NCBI RefSeq assembly: GCF_947494025.1
Contig: NZ_CANLTQ010000008.1
Coordinates: 1 to 64,000, forward strand
Direction: 5' to 3'
Length of the DNA stretch: 64,000 nt
Origin: an uncultured Jannaschia sp.
GTDB taxonomy: Bacteria > Pseudomonadota > Alphaproteobacteria > Rhodobacterales > Rhodobacteraceae
In this document: piece after piece, positions 34,607-44,043 of the stretch
Layout: every line of letters starts with the position of its first letter
Position numbering within the stretch: position 1 is the first letter of the stretch
Notes under the pieces: model-generated
The model's database searches: none
Told to the model about the DNA's origin: nothing
Seen by the model: the letters and a program-made list of their open reading frames with translations, nothing else
Made by a program: the position numbers and the translations under genes

Positions 34607-35374
34607 ATGCCCCCCCTCGGGGCCTGTGCCGAGATGCTCTGGCCCGACCGTCCCGTGGCGTGGCGCTGCGCGCGCCTCCGCGAGATGGGGTTCGCGGTCG
34701 GGTTGTGGAACGCGTGGGAGCACGACCTCGACGCGCTCGCCGCGAGCGGCGCGACGTTCTCGATCATGAACGGCTACAAGGTCGGTCGCCTGTCCGACGC
34801 GCCGGGGGCCGCGACGCTCCTCGCCTCCGCCCGCGAGGTGGCGGAGATCGGGCGGCGGCTCGGCGTGGCCCGCCTCAACCTTCACGGCACGGGACTGGGC
34901 GCGGGCGGGCGGCCGGTCCGGCCCGAGGTCGCAACGCCCGCCGGCTGGATCCGGGCGCGCGACACGCTCGCCCGGATCGCCGATCTCGGCGCGGAGCTGG
35001 GCGTCGTCTTCACGCTGGAGAACCTGAACACGGCCGTCGATCACCCCGGCGTGCCCTTCGCCCGCGCCGAGGAGACGCTGTGCCTCGTCGCGGCGGTGGA
35101 CCATCCGAACCTGCGGCTGAACCTCGATCTCTACCACGCGCAGATCGGCGAGGGGAACCTGACCGGGCTGTGCCGCGCTGCCCTGCCCTGGCTGGGGGAG
35201 ATCCAGGTGGCGGACGTCCCCGGCCGCTGCGAGCCCGGCACCGGCGAGATCGCCTATCCGGGCATCGCGCGGGCCCTGAGGGAAATGGGATATGCGGGGC
35301 CGGTGGGGCTGGAAGCCTTCGCCTCCGGCGATCCCGAGGCGGCGCTGGCCGCGTTCCGCGACGCCTTCGCCTGA
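34607..35374 (+). CDS. TIM-barrel sugar isomerase (IolI / hydroxypyruvate-isomerase-like)
   Basis: The 255-residue xylose-isomerase-like barrel protein shows VVFTLENLNTAVDHPGVPFA (metal-ligand Glu), LRLNLDLYHAQIGEGNL and EIQVADVPGRCEPGTGEIAY. The ending GYAGPVGLEAF is typical of Hyi/OtnI-like enzymes. In an iol cluster it could be the inosose isomerase IolI, although the VADVPGR-EPGTGEI pattern is closer to hydroxypyruvate isomerase. It begins 2 nt after the iolG stop and lies in the same transcript. The reaction is not settled by sequence. Confidence 0.8.
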   Translation: MPPLGACAEMLWPDRPVAWRCARLREMGFAVGLWNAWEHDLDALAASGATFSIMNGYKVGRLSDAPGAATLLASAREVAEIGRRLGVARLNLHGTGLGAGGRPVRPEVATPAGWIRARDTLARIADLGAELGVVFTLENLNTAVDHPGVPFARAEETLCLVAAVDHPNLRLNLDLYHAQIGEGNLTGLCRAALPWLGEIQVADVPGRCEPGTGEIAYPGIARALREMGYAGPVGLEAFASGDPEAALAAFRDAFA

Positions 35375-35544
35375 GCTTGGGGCGCGACGGGTGGACCGCT
35401 CATGGCGGGTTATTCCGGGGGGACCACGAGCGCTTCCCGACGCGGCGTGCGATTAACAGCGACCGGAGTCGGGCGGGTGCCACGCTCCCCCCGTCGGGCG
35501 CCTTTTCCTGGCTCCGAGCCGATCCCGTTGCGTGAGCATGACGC

Positions 35545-35585
35545 GGCGGTCCCTCGGTCGGAGGCCACCCGACCGAGGGACCGCC
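35545..35585. terminator. Strong bidirectional hairpin terminator
   Basis: Perfect 16-base arms (35545-35560 beginning GGCGGTCC, 35570-35585 ending GGACCGCC) flank a 9-nt loop. It lies between the convergent isomerase gene (+) and the Gfo/Idh/MocA gene (-), so it can serve both. Confidence 0.8.
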
Positions 35586-35591
35586 ACGCCC

Positions 35592-36762
35592 CTACTGCCC
35601 GCCCTGTTCGGGCGGCGCGGGCGGGCGGCAATCGACCCAGCGGCCCCCGTCCCGGGCCGACGCGGCGACGGCGTGGATGGCGGCCACCGAGCGCAACCCG
35701 TCCTCGGCGCGCGGACAAAGCGACGCCGCCGGATCGACGGGCCGCCCCTCGGCCTTTGCCGTGATCGCCTCGGCGAGATCGGCGTAGAGATTGGCGAAGG
35801 CCAGCGGCATCCCCTCGGCGTGGCCCATCGTGACGCGGTTGGCGCGATCGTGCTCGGGCGACAGCCCCGCCTCGCCGCGCTCGATGATCTGCGTCCGCCC
35901 GCCGAGCGGCGTCCAGCGCAGCTGGTCGGGCCGCTCCTGCGCCCAGGCGAGTCCGCCCCGTTCGCCGAAGACCTGCAGGCTCAGCCCGTGCTGCCGGCCG
36001 AGCGCCACCGACGAGGTCCAGAGCCGCCCGACCGCGCCGCCGTCGAAGCGCAGGTTGACCTGCGCGTCGTCCTCGAGGCGGCGGGAGGCCACGGCGCTCA
36101 CTGTGTCGGCGGCGAGCCGCTCCGCCTCCTGACCGATCACGAAGGAGGCCAAGTGCAGCGCATGGATCCCGCAATCGGCGAATTGCGCGCTTTCTCCCGC
36201 CTCCGCCGGGTCGTAGCGCCAGCGCACGCGCGGGTTCTCCGCGTCCGACGCATCCGCGTGGTGCCCGTGCGCGAACTCCGCCACCACCACGCGCACGGCG
36301 CCCAGATCACCCCGCGCCACCATGGCCCGTGCGTGCCGCACAAGCGGATAGCCGGAATAGCCGTAATTGACCGCGCAGATCCGTCCCGCCGCCCGCGCGG
36401 CCGCCACGAGGCGCGCCCCCTCCGCCACATCCATCGTCATCGGCTTTTCCACGAGGACGTGGAACCCCGCCTCGAGACAGGCCAGCGCGATCTTCGGCAT
36501 GGGTGCGGTTGGGCGTGGCGACCGTGACGAGGGCGGGCCGGTCCGGGCGCCCGGCCTCCGCCGCCAGCATCTCGCGCCAATCCCCATAGGCGCGCTCCGG
36601 CGCCAGCCCCAGCTCCCGCCCGAAGGCGCGGCCCGCCTCCGCGCGGTGGTCGAGCGCCCCGGCCACGAACTCGAACAGCCCGTCCAGCCGCGCCCCGATC
36701 CGGTGGGCCGGTCCGATCTGGCTGCCGCGCCCCCCGCCGATCAATCCCCAGCCCAGTCGCAT
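35592..36762 (-). pseudogene. Gfo/Idh/MocA-family oxidoreductase with an internal frameshift
   Basis: The N-terminal part from ATG 36762 reads MRLGWGLIGGGRGSQIGPAH and LVTVATPNRTHA. The rest, in another frame, reads IALACLEAGFHVLVEKPMTM, AVNYGYSGYPLVRHARAMVA and ADCGIHALHLASFVIGQ. Together they make a complete ~390-residue oxidoreductase. The break lies at 36493-36494. Removing one A from GAAG on the minus strand gives THAEIALACLEAG and restores the frame. Everything else, including the EKP motif and C-terminal domain, is intact, so this is a recent mutation or a sequencing/assembly error. In inositol loci such paralogues act on inositol isomers or related sugars; that role is inference. Confidence 0.8.
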
Positions 36763-36838
36763 CGCCTCGCCCCCGCCCTGCCGCGCCCGGCCCGACGGGT
36801 AAGGCGCGGTCCCGCCGCGCGCAAGCCGCCGCGCGGGC

Positions 36839-36852
36839 TTGATCTCCATCAA
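36839..36852 (+). promoter_or_regulatory. FNR/FnrL-type box
   Basis: TTGATCTCCATCAA is an exact TTGAT-N4-ATCAA site, 59 nt upstream of the universal stress protein start. It suggests activation under low oxygen by an FNR-family regulator. Confidence 0.75.
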
Positions 36853-36910
36853 GGACGTGCCCCGCGGGATCCGCGATCCTCGACGCGAACCGGATATGGG
36901 GGGCGACGGA

Positions 36911-37765
36911 ATGCGGAACGCGACGATACGGCTTCTCGTGGAGAGCGGCGCCCGCGCCGACGATTTCGCGGCGCTGCGCGAGGGCGCGCAGGCGCTCGGT
37001 GCGCATCTGTCGGTGCTCGTCCTCGGCGCCCTGCCCCGGATGCCCGTCTATGCCGGCGGAGCGGCTGAATACGGCGTCGTGGCCTTTCCGCAGGACTGGA
37101 GCGACGAAATCGCGGCGGCGGAGGCCGAACTCGCGGCGAGTGCCGTGTCGCTCCGCGAGGAACTGGCCCGAGAGGGATGCAGCGCCGAGGTCGAGATCCT
37201 GCTGGCCGAACCCGCCGCGCTCGGCGCGGCCATCGCGCGGCGGGCGCTGCTCTGCGATCTCGTGGCGATGTCCGACGGGCTCCGCGACGGGGACGGCGCC
37301 GTCGTCGCCGCGGCGCAATCGGCGCTGTTCCACATGCCCGCGGGCCTCCTCGTGAACGGTGCGCGGCAGCCCCGCGCGCTCCAGCCGCGGCGCGTCCTTC
37401 TGGCCTGGAACTCGGGCCTGCCGGCCGCGCGGGCCGCCCATGCGGCGCTGCCGCTCCTGCGCGCGGCGGCGGAGGTGACGGTGGCGGTCTTCGACCCGGT
37501 CGCCACGACCCTGCGCGACGGCGAGAATCCCGGCTCCGACATGGCCCGATGGCTCAGCCACCACGGCTGCCGCGTGGAGGTGCAGCAATATCCCGGCGGC
37601 GGGGCCGAGATCGGCCGGGCCATCCTCGACCGCGCGCGCGAGCGGGCGGCCGACCTCATCGTGATGGGCGCGTGGGAGCATTCGCGGATGCGCGAGCTGA
37701 TCCTCGGCGGCACGACCCGGACGATGATGGCACAGACCGAACATCCGGTCCTGTTCGCGCATTGA
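36911..37765 (+). CDS. Universal stress protein family, tandem UspA-like
   Basis: The 284-residue cytoplasmic protein has two UspA-like halves. The first is degenerate (residues ~1-145: TIRLLVESGARADDFAALRE). The second, 150-284, carries RRVLLAWNSGLPAARAAHAA and the ATP-binding-type ending LIVMGAWEHSRMRELILGGT. ATG at 36911 is chosen; a start 15 nt upstream is possible. It is preceded by an FNR-type box and followed after 65 nt by a c-type cytochrome gene, the pairing expected of micro-oxic stress genes. Molecular role unknown beyond nucleotide binding inferred for the family. Confidence 0.85.
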   Translation: MRNATIRLLVESGARADDFAALREGAQALGAHLSVLVLGALPRMPVYAGGAAEYGVVAFPQDWSDEIAAAEAELAASAVSLREELAREGCSAEVEILLAEPAALGAAIARRALLCDLVAMSDGLRDGDGAVVAAAQSALFHMPAGLLVNGARQPRALQPRRVLLAWNSGLPAARAAHAALPLLRAAAEVTVAVFDPVATTLRDGENPGSDMARWLSHHGCRVEVQQYPGGGAEIGRAILDRARERAADLIVMGAWEHSRMRELILGGTTRTMMAQTEHPVLFAH

Positions 37766-37830
37766 TCGCGGCCCCGCGGCCGTGCAGGGTGCCGCGGGAA
37801 CCGGACGCCCCGACCGAAAAGGACCCCACG

Positions 37831-38223
37831 ATGCGCCTCGCCCCCCCGACGCTCGCCACCGCGCTTCTTCTCGCCGCCTGTCAGGCGGGCGACCCGCTGC
37901 CCACGGAGGCGGACGTGGACGCCGCCCGCGGGCGGGCGCTCTTTGCGGCGAACTGCGCGGAATGCCACAGCGCGGACGGGACAGGCGGGATCGGGCCGGA
38001 CCTGACGGGACTTGCCAAGGCGGCGGGCGGCACGTTTCCGGAGACCTACGTGATGGCCACGATCGACGGGATGGACCGCCACGGCGACCCGGACGCGGTG
38101 ATGCCGGAATTCGGCGCCCGCGACCTCGGCGACACGGTGATCGTGGAGCATGGCGGGCTGGGCACGCCGGTGCCCGCCGACCTCCTCGCCCTCACCACGT
38201 TCCTGCGGGACATACAGAAGTAG
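37831..38223 (+). CDS. Small c-type cytochrome, probable lipoprotein
   Basis: The 130-residue protein starts with a lipoprotein-type signal (LATALLLAAC, lipobox Cys17). It has one haem-binding CAECH motif at residues 46-50 inside GRALFAANCAECHSADGTGG. MPEFG supplies the probable distal Met ligand, and the C-terminal helix LLALTTFLRDIQK closes the fold. It is a class I monohaem cytochrome of the short soluble or membrane-tethered type, acting as a periplasmic electron carrier. Partners are not in the window. Likely co-transcribed with the upstream stress protein under FNR control. Confidence 0.88.
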   Translation: MRLAPPTLATALLLAACQAGDPLPTEADVDAARGRALFAANCAECHSADGTGGIGPDLTGLAKAAGGTFPETYVMATIDGMDRHGDPDAVMPEFGARDLGDTVIVEHGGLGTPVPADLLALTTFLRDIQK

Positions 38224-38225
38224 CG

Positions 38226-38241
38226 GCCCCGCCGGCGGGGC
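38226..38241. terminator. Palindromic hairpin between convergent genes
   Basis: GCCCCGCCGGCGGGGC is a perfect 16-nt palindrome 2 nt after the cytochrome stop and 20 nt from the stop of the convergent signalling gene. A bidirectional terminator role is plausible, but there is no T-run. Confidence 0.5.
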
Positions 38242-38260
38242 GCGGAGCCGGGCCGGGAGC

Positions 38261-41083
38261 TCAGGCGCCGCGCGGCAGCGTGGCGAGGACATGCCGATGG
38301 AGCCGCGAAAGAAGCGCGTGCAGCTCCTCGGCGGGCACCGGGGGCGAGTAGACGTAGCCCTGCACCTCCGTGCAGCCCTCCGCCCGGACGGCTTCGAGCT
38401 GATCGGCGGTTTCCACCCCTTCCACCGTGACCGCCATGCCGAGGCTCAGCCCGAGGCTCGTGATGGCCCGCACGATCGCCTGCGCCTCCGAGCTCTCGTG
38501 GAGGTCGCGCGTGAAGCTGCGGTCGATCTTGATCTTGTCGAACGGAAACTTCCGCAGGTAGCTGAGCGACGAATAGCCCGTGCCGAAATCGTCCATGGAG
38601 ATCCGCACGCCGAGCGCGCGCAGCTTTTCCAGAAGCGCGAGGGTCGCGTCGGTCTGCGTCAAGAGCACCGTCTCCGTGATCTCGAGCTCGAGCCGCCCGG
38701 CGTCCAGGCCGGAATCCGCGAGCGCCGATTCCACCTCGCGCACGACGTCCATGCCCTTGAACTGCAGCGGCGACAGGTTCACCGCCACGCGGATCCCCGC
38801 GGGCCAGCTCGCCGCCTCGAGACAGGCGCGATGGAGGACCCAGGCGCCGATCCGGTTGATCAGGCCGGTCTCCTCGGCGAGCGGGATGAACTGGTCGGGC
38901 CGCACGAGGCCGCGCTCGGGGTGATGCCACCGCAGAAGCGCCTCGAAGCAGGACACGCGGTCCGTCCCCATATCCACGATCGGCTGGTAGCAGAGGCGGA
39001 ACTCGTCGCGGCTCAGCGCCGCGCGAAGGTCGAGCTCGAGCGCCCGACGGGCCTGCATCCGCGCGTCCATCTCCGCCTCGAAGAAGCGGAACGCGCCGCG
39101 GCCGTCTATCTTGGCGCGGTAGAGCGCGAGATCGGCGGCCTTTATCAGCGTGTCGGCCTTGGTCCCGTCCGCCGGCGACAGGCCGATGCCGACGCTCGTC
39201 CCGATCACGATCTGGTGGTCATCGATCCGATAGGGCGCGCAGAGCGTCTCGATGATCCGCTTCGCCAGATGGGTGGGGGATTCCGCGTCGGTCATGTCGA
39301 ATTGGAGGATGGCGAACTCGTCGCCGCCCAGCCGGGCCACCACGTCGCCCTCGCGGACGCACCGCTTCAGCCGCCCGGCCACCGCTTGGAGGAGCTTGTC
39401 GCCGATCGGGTGGCCCAGCGTGTCGTTCACCGGCTTGAAGTGGTCGAGGTCGAGGCAGAAGACGGCAAAGGTGTCCGGCGTCTTCGCGTCGAGCGCGGCC
39501 TCCAGCCGTTCGCGGAACTTCACCCGGTTCGACAGGCCCGTCAGCGCGTCGTGATGCGCCATGTGGGCCATGCGCGCCTCCGCCCGGCGGCGTTCGGTGA
39601 TGTCGGAATAGGTGACGACCCAGCCCGCCGGCATCGGCACCTGCGAGACCGAGATCGTGCGCCCGTCCGGCAGCGTCATGGAGAAGACCGCGCCCGCGCC
39701 GGACGCGACGGCGGCGCGCAGTTCGCCGGCCACCTCCGCGATGTCCCGCCCTTCGCAGGCGCCCGCGTCGCGCATCGCCGCGAGGATCGTCTCGAGCCGG
39801 GTGCCGGGGGCGAGAGCCGCGGCGTCGAGCCCGAAGATCTCGGCGAACTGGCGGTTGCTGACGATCAGGCGGTCCTCGTCGTCGAAGAGGCAAAGCCCCT
39901 GCATCATGTTGTTGAGCGCCGCGTCGAGATGGGAGGCGTGCCGGGCGATCTCGGCCTCGGATCGGGCCACCAGCGCGGTCCGCGCCTGGGAGAGCTGCTG
40001 CATGACCCGGGCGAACGTCCGCGACAGGATCCCGATCTCGTCGTGCCGTCGTGTGAGCGCGTCCGGAATCGGCACGCCCTCCTGCGCGGCGGCGATGGCG
40101 CGGCGCAGCCGGTTGCCGGGAACCAGCACCATGCGGGTGATCGTGACGATCGTGCCGAAGACCAGCGCGAGGGCGACCAGCGCGGAAGTGGCCAGAAGGC
40201 CCCGCTGGAGGCGAACGAGATGCGCGAGCGCGACCCGCTCGGACACGGCGGCGTGCAGCACCAGTTCGCCGAGCCCGGGCAGCCGGCCCGCCTCGACCCG
40301 GGAAAAGCTTTGAAGATATCTCCGCGAGGACGCCCCGCCTTCCCCGCCAGGGCCCAGCAGGTCGTCGACGACCGCCCCCGCCCCGTCGCCTGCCGTCCGG
40401 TAGAGGATCGTGCCGCGCGCGTCGCAAAGGACAAGGACGTGATCGCCGTTCTGCGCGCTTCCCCAGACGCGGATCGCGGCGAGGCGGTCCAGAAACGTCG
40501 TCCGGTCCAGAACGCCATGCACCGCGCCGATCACCGTGCCGGACCCGTCGCCCGCCCGGATCGGCTGGCTCAGGACGAGCGTTTCGGGTTCGGACCCGGC
40601 ACGCGCGGTCGCGACGCGCGCGGCGTCGGACGGTGGGCCGAAGGCGCCGGCGGCGACCGCGCGCGCCCTCTCGGACGACAGGCCTTCGAAGGCGATGAGT
40701 CCCCCGGCGGCATCGAGGACGGCATGGGCGGAGAACACCGCGTCCCGCCGCCCGATTCCGCTCAGCGTCTCCGCGAGGGCATCGGAGTCGGCCTCGGCCA
40801 GCGCGTTTCGCACCGAAGCGTCCCCGGCCGTGCGTTCGAGCGTATCGAGCGCATCTTCGACGTGGCGCACGACGCTCGCGAGGTCCGCCTCGGTCGCGCG
40901 GTCGAGCTTCGCGGCGACGTCCGCCCGCATGGCCCGCTCGGCCAGCTGCTGCGACATCAGCGCGCCTGCGGCCAGCGGAAGCAAGGCGAACGCGATCAGC
41001 GTCGCCGTTACCTTGACGCGCAAACCGCCGAGGCGATTGCGGGTTCCCTGTAGCGCGTGCGCCACGCTCACCGGTCCGCCCAT
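38261..41083 (-). CDS. Membrane sensor with HAMP, PAS, GGDEF and EAL domains
   Basis: The 940-residue protein has a membrane helix at ~23-45, a large periplasmic sensor region (~46-290, dCACHE/CHASE-like) and a second helix at ~291-315. HAMP (~315-370), PAS (~385-490), GGDEF (~530-685) and EAL (~695-935) follow. The diguanylate cyclase motif is intact (ARLGGDEFAILQF). So is the phosphodiesterase site (CFEALLRWHHPERG, with MDDFGTGYSSLSYLRKFPFD). It can therefore both make and destroy cyclic di-GMP; usually one activity dominates. The substrate sensed outside is unknown. It is transcribed alone, convergent with the cytochrome gene. Confidence 0.92.
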   Translation of the reverse strand: MGGPVSVAHALQGTRNRLGGLRVKVTATLIAFALLPLAAGALMSQQLAERAMRADVAAKLDRATEADLASVVRHVEDALDTLERTAGDASVRNALAEADSDALAETLSGIGRRDAVFSAHAVLDAAGGLIAFEGLSSERARAVAAGAFGPPSDAARVATARAGSEPETLVLSQPIRAGDGSGTVIGAVHGVLDRTTFLDRLAAIRVWGSAQNGDHVLVLCDARGTILYRTAGDGAGAVVDDLLGPGGEGGASSRRYLQSFSRVEAGRLPGLGELVLHAAVSERVALAHLVRLQRGLLATSALVALALVFGTIVTITRMVLVPGNRLRRAIAAAQEGVPIPDALTRRHDEIGILSRTFARVMQQLSQARTALVARSEAEIARHASHLDAALNNMMQGLCLFDDEDRLIVSNRQFAEIFGLDAAALAPGTRLETILAAMRDAGACEGRDIAEVAGELRAAVASGAGAVFSMTLPDGRTISVSQVPMPAGWVVTYSDITERRRAEARMAHMAHHDALTGLSNRVKFRERLEAALDAKTPDTFAVFCLDLDHFKPVNDTLGHPIGDKLLQAVAGRLKRCVREGDVVARLGGDEFAILQFDMTDAESPTHLAKRIIETLCAPYRIDDHQIVIGTSVGIGLSPADGTKADTLIKAADLALYRAKIDGRGAFRFFEAEMDARMQARRALELDLRAALSRDEFRLCYQPIVDMGTDRVSCFEALLRWHHPERGLVRPDQFIPLAEETGLINRIGAWVLHRACLEAASWPAGIRVAVNLSPLQFKGMDVVREVESALADSGLDAGRLELEITETVLLTQTDATLALLEKLRALGVRISMDDFGTGYSSLSYLRKFPFDKIKIDRSFTRDLHESSEAQAIVRAITSLGLSLGMAVTVEGVETADQLEAVRAEGCTEVQGYVYSPPVPAEELHALLSRLHRHVLATLPRGA

Positions 41084-41871
41084 GCGGCAGCGGCCCCGTC
41101 CCGCGCCGCCCCGGCGGCGGCGCGGCGGCAGGCGGCCATGGCTGCGGTCGGGCCGGACGGAATGGGGCGCATCGGGGATCTCCTGCGGGACGACGATGCG
41201 CGGCGTAGCAGTCGGCCCTCCCCGATTCCTTAACGGGGCCGGCGCCGGACCCGCCGAATGGCGCGGCTTTTGCGCGAATTGCCGTCATGACGGGGCAGGC
41301 GCGACCCCGGGCGGGCCGTGGTGTCCGTGCGGCGCCGGGCGCAGCGTGTCGGCCGAGGCCTCAGCGTCGAGAGCGGACCGACCGACGGGCTGGTCTTTCG
41401 CCGGATCTCCCCCCGCCGTCCTGCTGGCCGGATCGCGTGCGGCGACACCCTGGAGCGCCTCGACATCTTCCCGATCCGCCCGCCGAGCCTCGGGTGGGGG
41501 GAACGAGCGGCGGCGCGGCGCTCGGCTTATCGGACTTTGCCAGCCGATCGAGGGCCTCTGGGCAAACCTTCAGGAAGGACATCGATGAAAGGTCTCGTTC
41601 GGCGCGATGGCGGGGCCTCGTCCGAAGGTTCGCAATATCGTGGAACCGCTCGCATCCCGACCTTCCGGGAGGACAGGAGGATAAGGCGCAACGCCGCGCT
41701 GTCGCGGGCCCATCGCATCGCCATTCACGGGATCAGCGGCGAGGAGTTGGAAATGCGCCTGCGGGCATCTCCGGTCGTTTCCGGAGCGACCCGTGATCGC
41801 ATTCCGGGACTTCGATATGCGGGGCGCGGCCCCGCGCGCCCGGGGCCGCCCCGCACGTCTCGGGACGCGCG
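41084..41871. other. 788-nt intergenic region, no supported gene
   Basis: It must hold the promoter of the minus-strand signalling gene. An open frame at 41585-41938 (+) has AAGGA-like spacing before its ATG but an Arg-rich, family-less translation, and it runs into the 3' end of paoC. I do not call it. No repeat or RNA structure was recognised. Confidence 0.4.
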
Positions 41872-44043
41872 TCACCCCGTCCCGATCAGGTCCTCGACCC
41901 GGATCGGGACATGGCGCACGCGGATGCCGGTCGCGTGATGGACCGCGTTGGCGATGGCCGCGGCGGTGCCGACGATGCCGATCTCCCCGATGCCCTTGAT
42001 GCCCGCGGGGTTCACGAGGGTGTCCTCCTCCGGCACCATCATCGCACGGACATCCATCACGTCGGCGTTCACCGGCACGATGTATTCGGAGATGTTGTCG
42101 TTCATCACCGCGCCGGTGCGGGGATCGATCTCCGTCTTCTCCTGCAGCGCATGGCCCAGGCCCCAGATCATGCCGCCGAGATATTGCGAGGTCGCCGTCT
42201 TCTCGTTCATGATCCGCCCCGCCGCGAAGGCGCCGTAAAGGCGCGGCACGCGGATCTCGCGCGTCCAGCGGTTGATGCGGACCTCGGCGTATTCGGCCCC
42301 GAAGGCGAAGGCGGTGTATTCCTCCTCCGGTCCGCCGACGATGCCGACCTCCGCGCCGTAGAGCCCGCCCCGTGCATTCGGCCGGGAGCCGCGCGGCGCC
42401 CATTCGGCGTATTCCTCGATCGCGCCCTGCCCGAAGGCGTCGAAGACGGCAGCGACGTCGATCCGCTCCGGCGTGGTGCCGAGCCGTTGCATGATCCGCT
42501 CGCAGGCGATCTGGATCACCGACACGTTGGAGGCGGTCGAGATCGAACCGCCCGCGATGGTGCCCGGCGGCAGGCGGCTGTCGCCCAGCTCGACCTCGAC
42601 CCGGTCCACCTCGAGGCCCAGCCCCTCGGCCGCGGCCTGCGCGATCACGGTATAGGCCCCGGTGCCGAGGTCGTGGCTGGCCACCATGACGCGGGCGCGG
42701 CCCGTCCGGTCGAAATGGACGCGCACCGCGCAAGGCGCCATCTGCGTCGGATAGGCCGCTGTCGCGCAGCCCCAGCCTACGAGCCAGTCGCCGTCGCGCA
42801 TCGACCCCACGGCGGGGTCGTAGTCCCGCCAGCCGAACGCCTCGCCGGCCATGTCGTAGCATTCCATCAGCGAGCGCGAGGTGTAGGGCACGCCGTTGAC
42901 CGGCTCGGCGTCGATGTCGTTGCGCCGGCGCAGCTCCACCGGGTCCATCTCCAGCCGGCGGGCGAGTTCGTCCACCGCCGATTCCAGCGCGAAATAATAC
43001 GGCGTCTCGGCCGGGGCACGCATGAAGCCGGGCGTCTGGCGGTCGGCATGGACGCAGGTCACGCCGGTCCGCACCGCGTCGGCGTGATACATCCGCGCCG
43101 TCTTGTCGGCGCCGTTCACCACGTAGGTGTCGGGCCGCGACGACAGTTCCCGCCCCTTATGCTCGAATCCGGTGAACCGCCCGTCCGCGCGCGCGCCGAG
43201 GCGGACGCTCTGCTGCGTTTCCGCGCGGTAGGAGGCGGTGGTGAAGCCCTGCTCGCGCGTGACGTAGAGCTTGACCGGCCGGTTCAGCCGTCGCGCCGCC
43301 GCCGCGACCATCGGGGTGAAGGTGTAGAGGCTGCCCTTGCCGCCGAAGCCGCCGCCCACATAGGGGCTCACGATGCGGACGCGCTCGGGCGCGATGCCGA
43401 GCTCGCTGGCCACGCCCGCGCGGAAGCCCTCGACCCATTGGCTGGGCACGTAGAGCGTCAGATCCTTGCCCGACCAGACGGCGGTCGTCGCGAAAAGCTC
43501 CATCGCGTTGTGCGTATTGGCGGCGGTGTCGTATTCCACCTCGACCCGCTCCGCGGCCGCCTCCATCGCGGCGTCGAGATCGCCCGAGCTCAGCGCCATG
43601 TCGGGAAGTTCCTCCGGCTCGAGACCTTCGGCGCCGAACACCGCGGCGGGCGCCTCGGCGGAATAGGCGACGCGCAGGCGCTTCGCCGCCTCGCGCGCGG
43701 CGAGGATGTCGTCGGCCACGACCATCGCCACGGTCTCGCCGTAGAACCGCACGTCGGGGCCCGCGAACGGCTCCCAACCCTGTTGCGCGTGACCGCCGGT
43801 GGAGAACATCCCGTCGGGCTCGAGGCCGAGCGGGTTGGCGTGGCTGAAGATCTCGCGCAGGCCCGGCACGGTGCGCGCTTCGGACTCGTCGATGCCGGTG
43901 ATCGCCCCGCGCCCGATCGTCGAGGTCACGAGATGCGCGTAGAGCGGGTTCGGCACGGCGAAGTCGGCGGCGTAGCGCGCCTCCCCCATCACCTTCTTGC
44001 GGGCGTCGATGCGGCTGACGGCGGCGCCGATGCGTCCGGTCAT
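41872..44043 (-). CDS. paoC: Aldehyde oxidoreductase molybdenum-binding subunit (PaoC-like)
   Basis: The 723-residue xanthine-oxidase-family large subunit binds molybdopterin cytosine dinucleotide. It carries VDARKK-type opening IDARKKVMGEARYAADF, YVGGGFGGKGSLYTFTP, GFMRAPAETPYYFALESAVD and DLGTGAYTVIAQAAAEGLGL. The catalytic-glutamate motif KGIGEIGIVGTAAAIANAV lies near the C-terminus. With PaoA and PaoB it forms a periplasmic heterotrimer oxidising aromatic and other aldehydes to acids. The start overlaps the paoB stop. No PaoD-type maturation factor gene is adjacent, so maturation depends on one elsewhere. The substrate cannot be fixed from sequence. Confidence 0.88.
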   Translation of the reverse strand: MTGRIGAAVSRIDARKKVMGEARYAADFAVPNPLYAHLVTSTIGRGAITGIDESEARTVPGLREIFSHANPLGLEPDGMFSTGGHAQQGWEPFAGPDVRFYGETVAMVVADDILAAREAAKRLRVAYSAEAPAAVFGAEGLEPEELPDMALSSGDLDAAMEAAAERVEVEYDTAANTHNAMELFATTAVWSGKDLTLYVPSQWVEGFRAGVASELGIAPERVRIVSPYVGGGFGGKGSLYTFTPMVAAAARRLNRPVKLYVTREQGFTTASYRAETQQSVRLGARADGRFTGFEHKGRELSSRPDTYVVNGADKTARMYHADAVRTGVTCVHADRQTPGFMRAPAETPYYFALESAVDELARRLEMDPVELRRRNDIDAEPVNGVPYTSRSLMECYDMAGEAFGWRDYDPAVGSMRDGDWLVGWGCATAAYPTQMAPCAVRVHFDRTGRARVMVASHDLGTGAYTVIAQAAAEGLGLEVDRVEVELGDSRLPPGTIAGGSISTASNVSVIQIACERIMQRLGTTPERIDVAAVFDAFGQGAIEEYAEWAPRGSRPNARGGLYGAEVGIVGGPEEEYTAFAFGAEYAEVRINRWTREIRVPRLYGAFAAGRIMNEKTATSQYLGGMIWGLGHALQEKTEIDPRTGAVMNDNISEYIVPVNADVMDVRAMMVPEEDTLVNPAGIKGIGEIGIVGTAAAIANAVHHATGIRVRHVPIRVEDLIGTG

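Noticed and set aside
41585..41938. Possible small gene in the gap before paoC
   Set aside because: There is a plausible ribosome-binding site, but the Arg-rich translation has no family and its end overlaps the convergent paoC gene.
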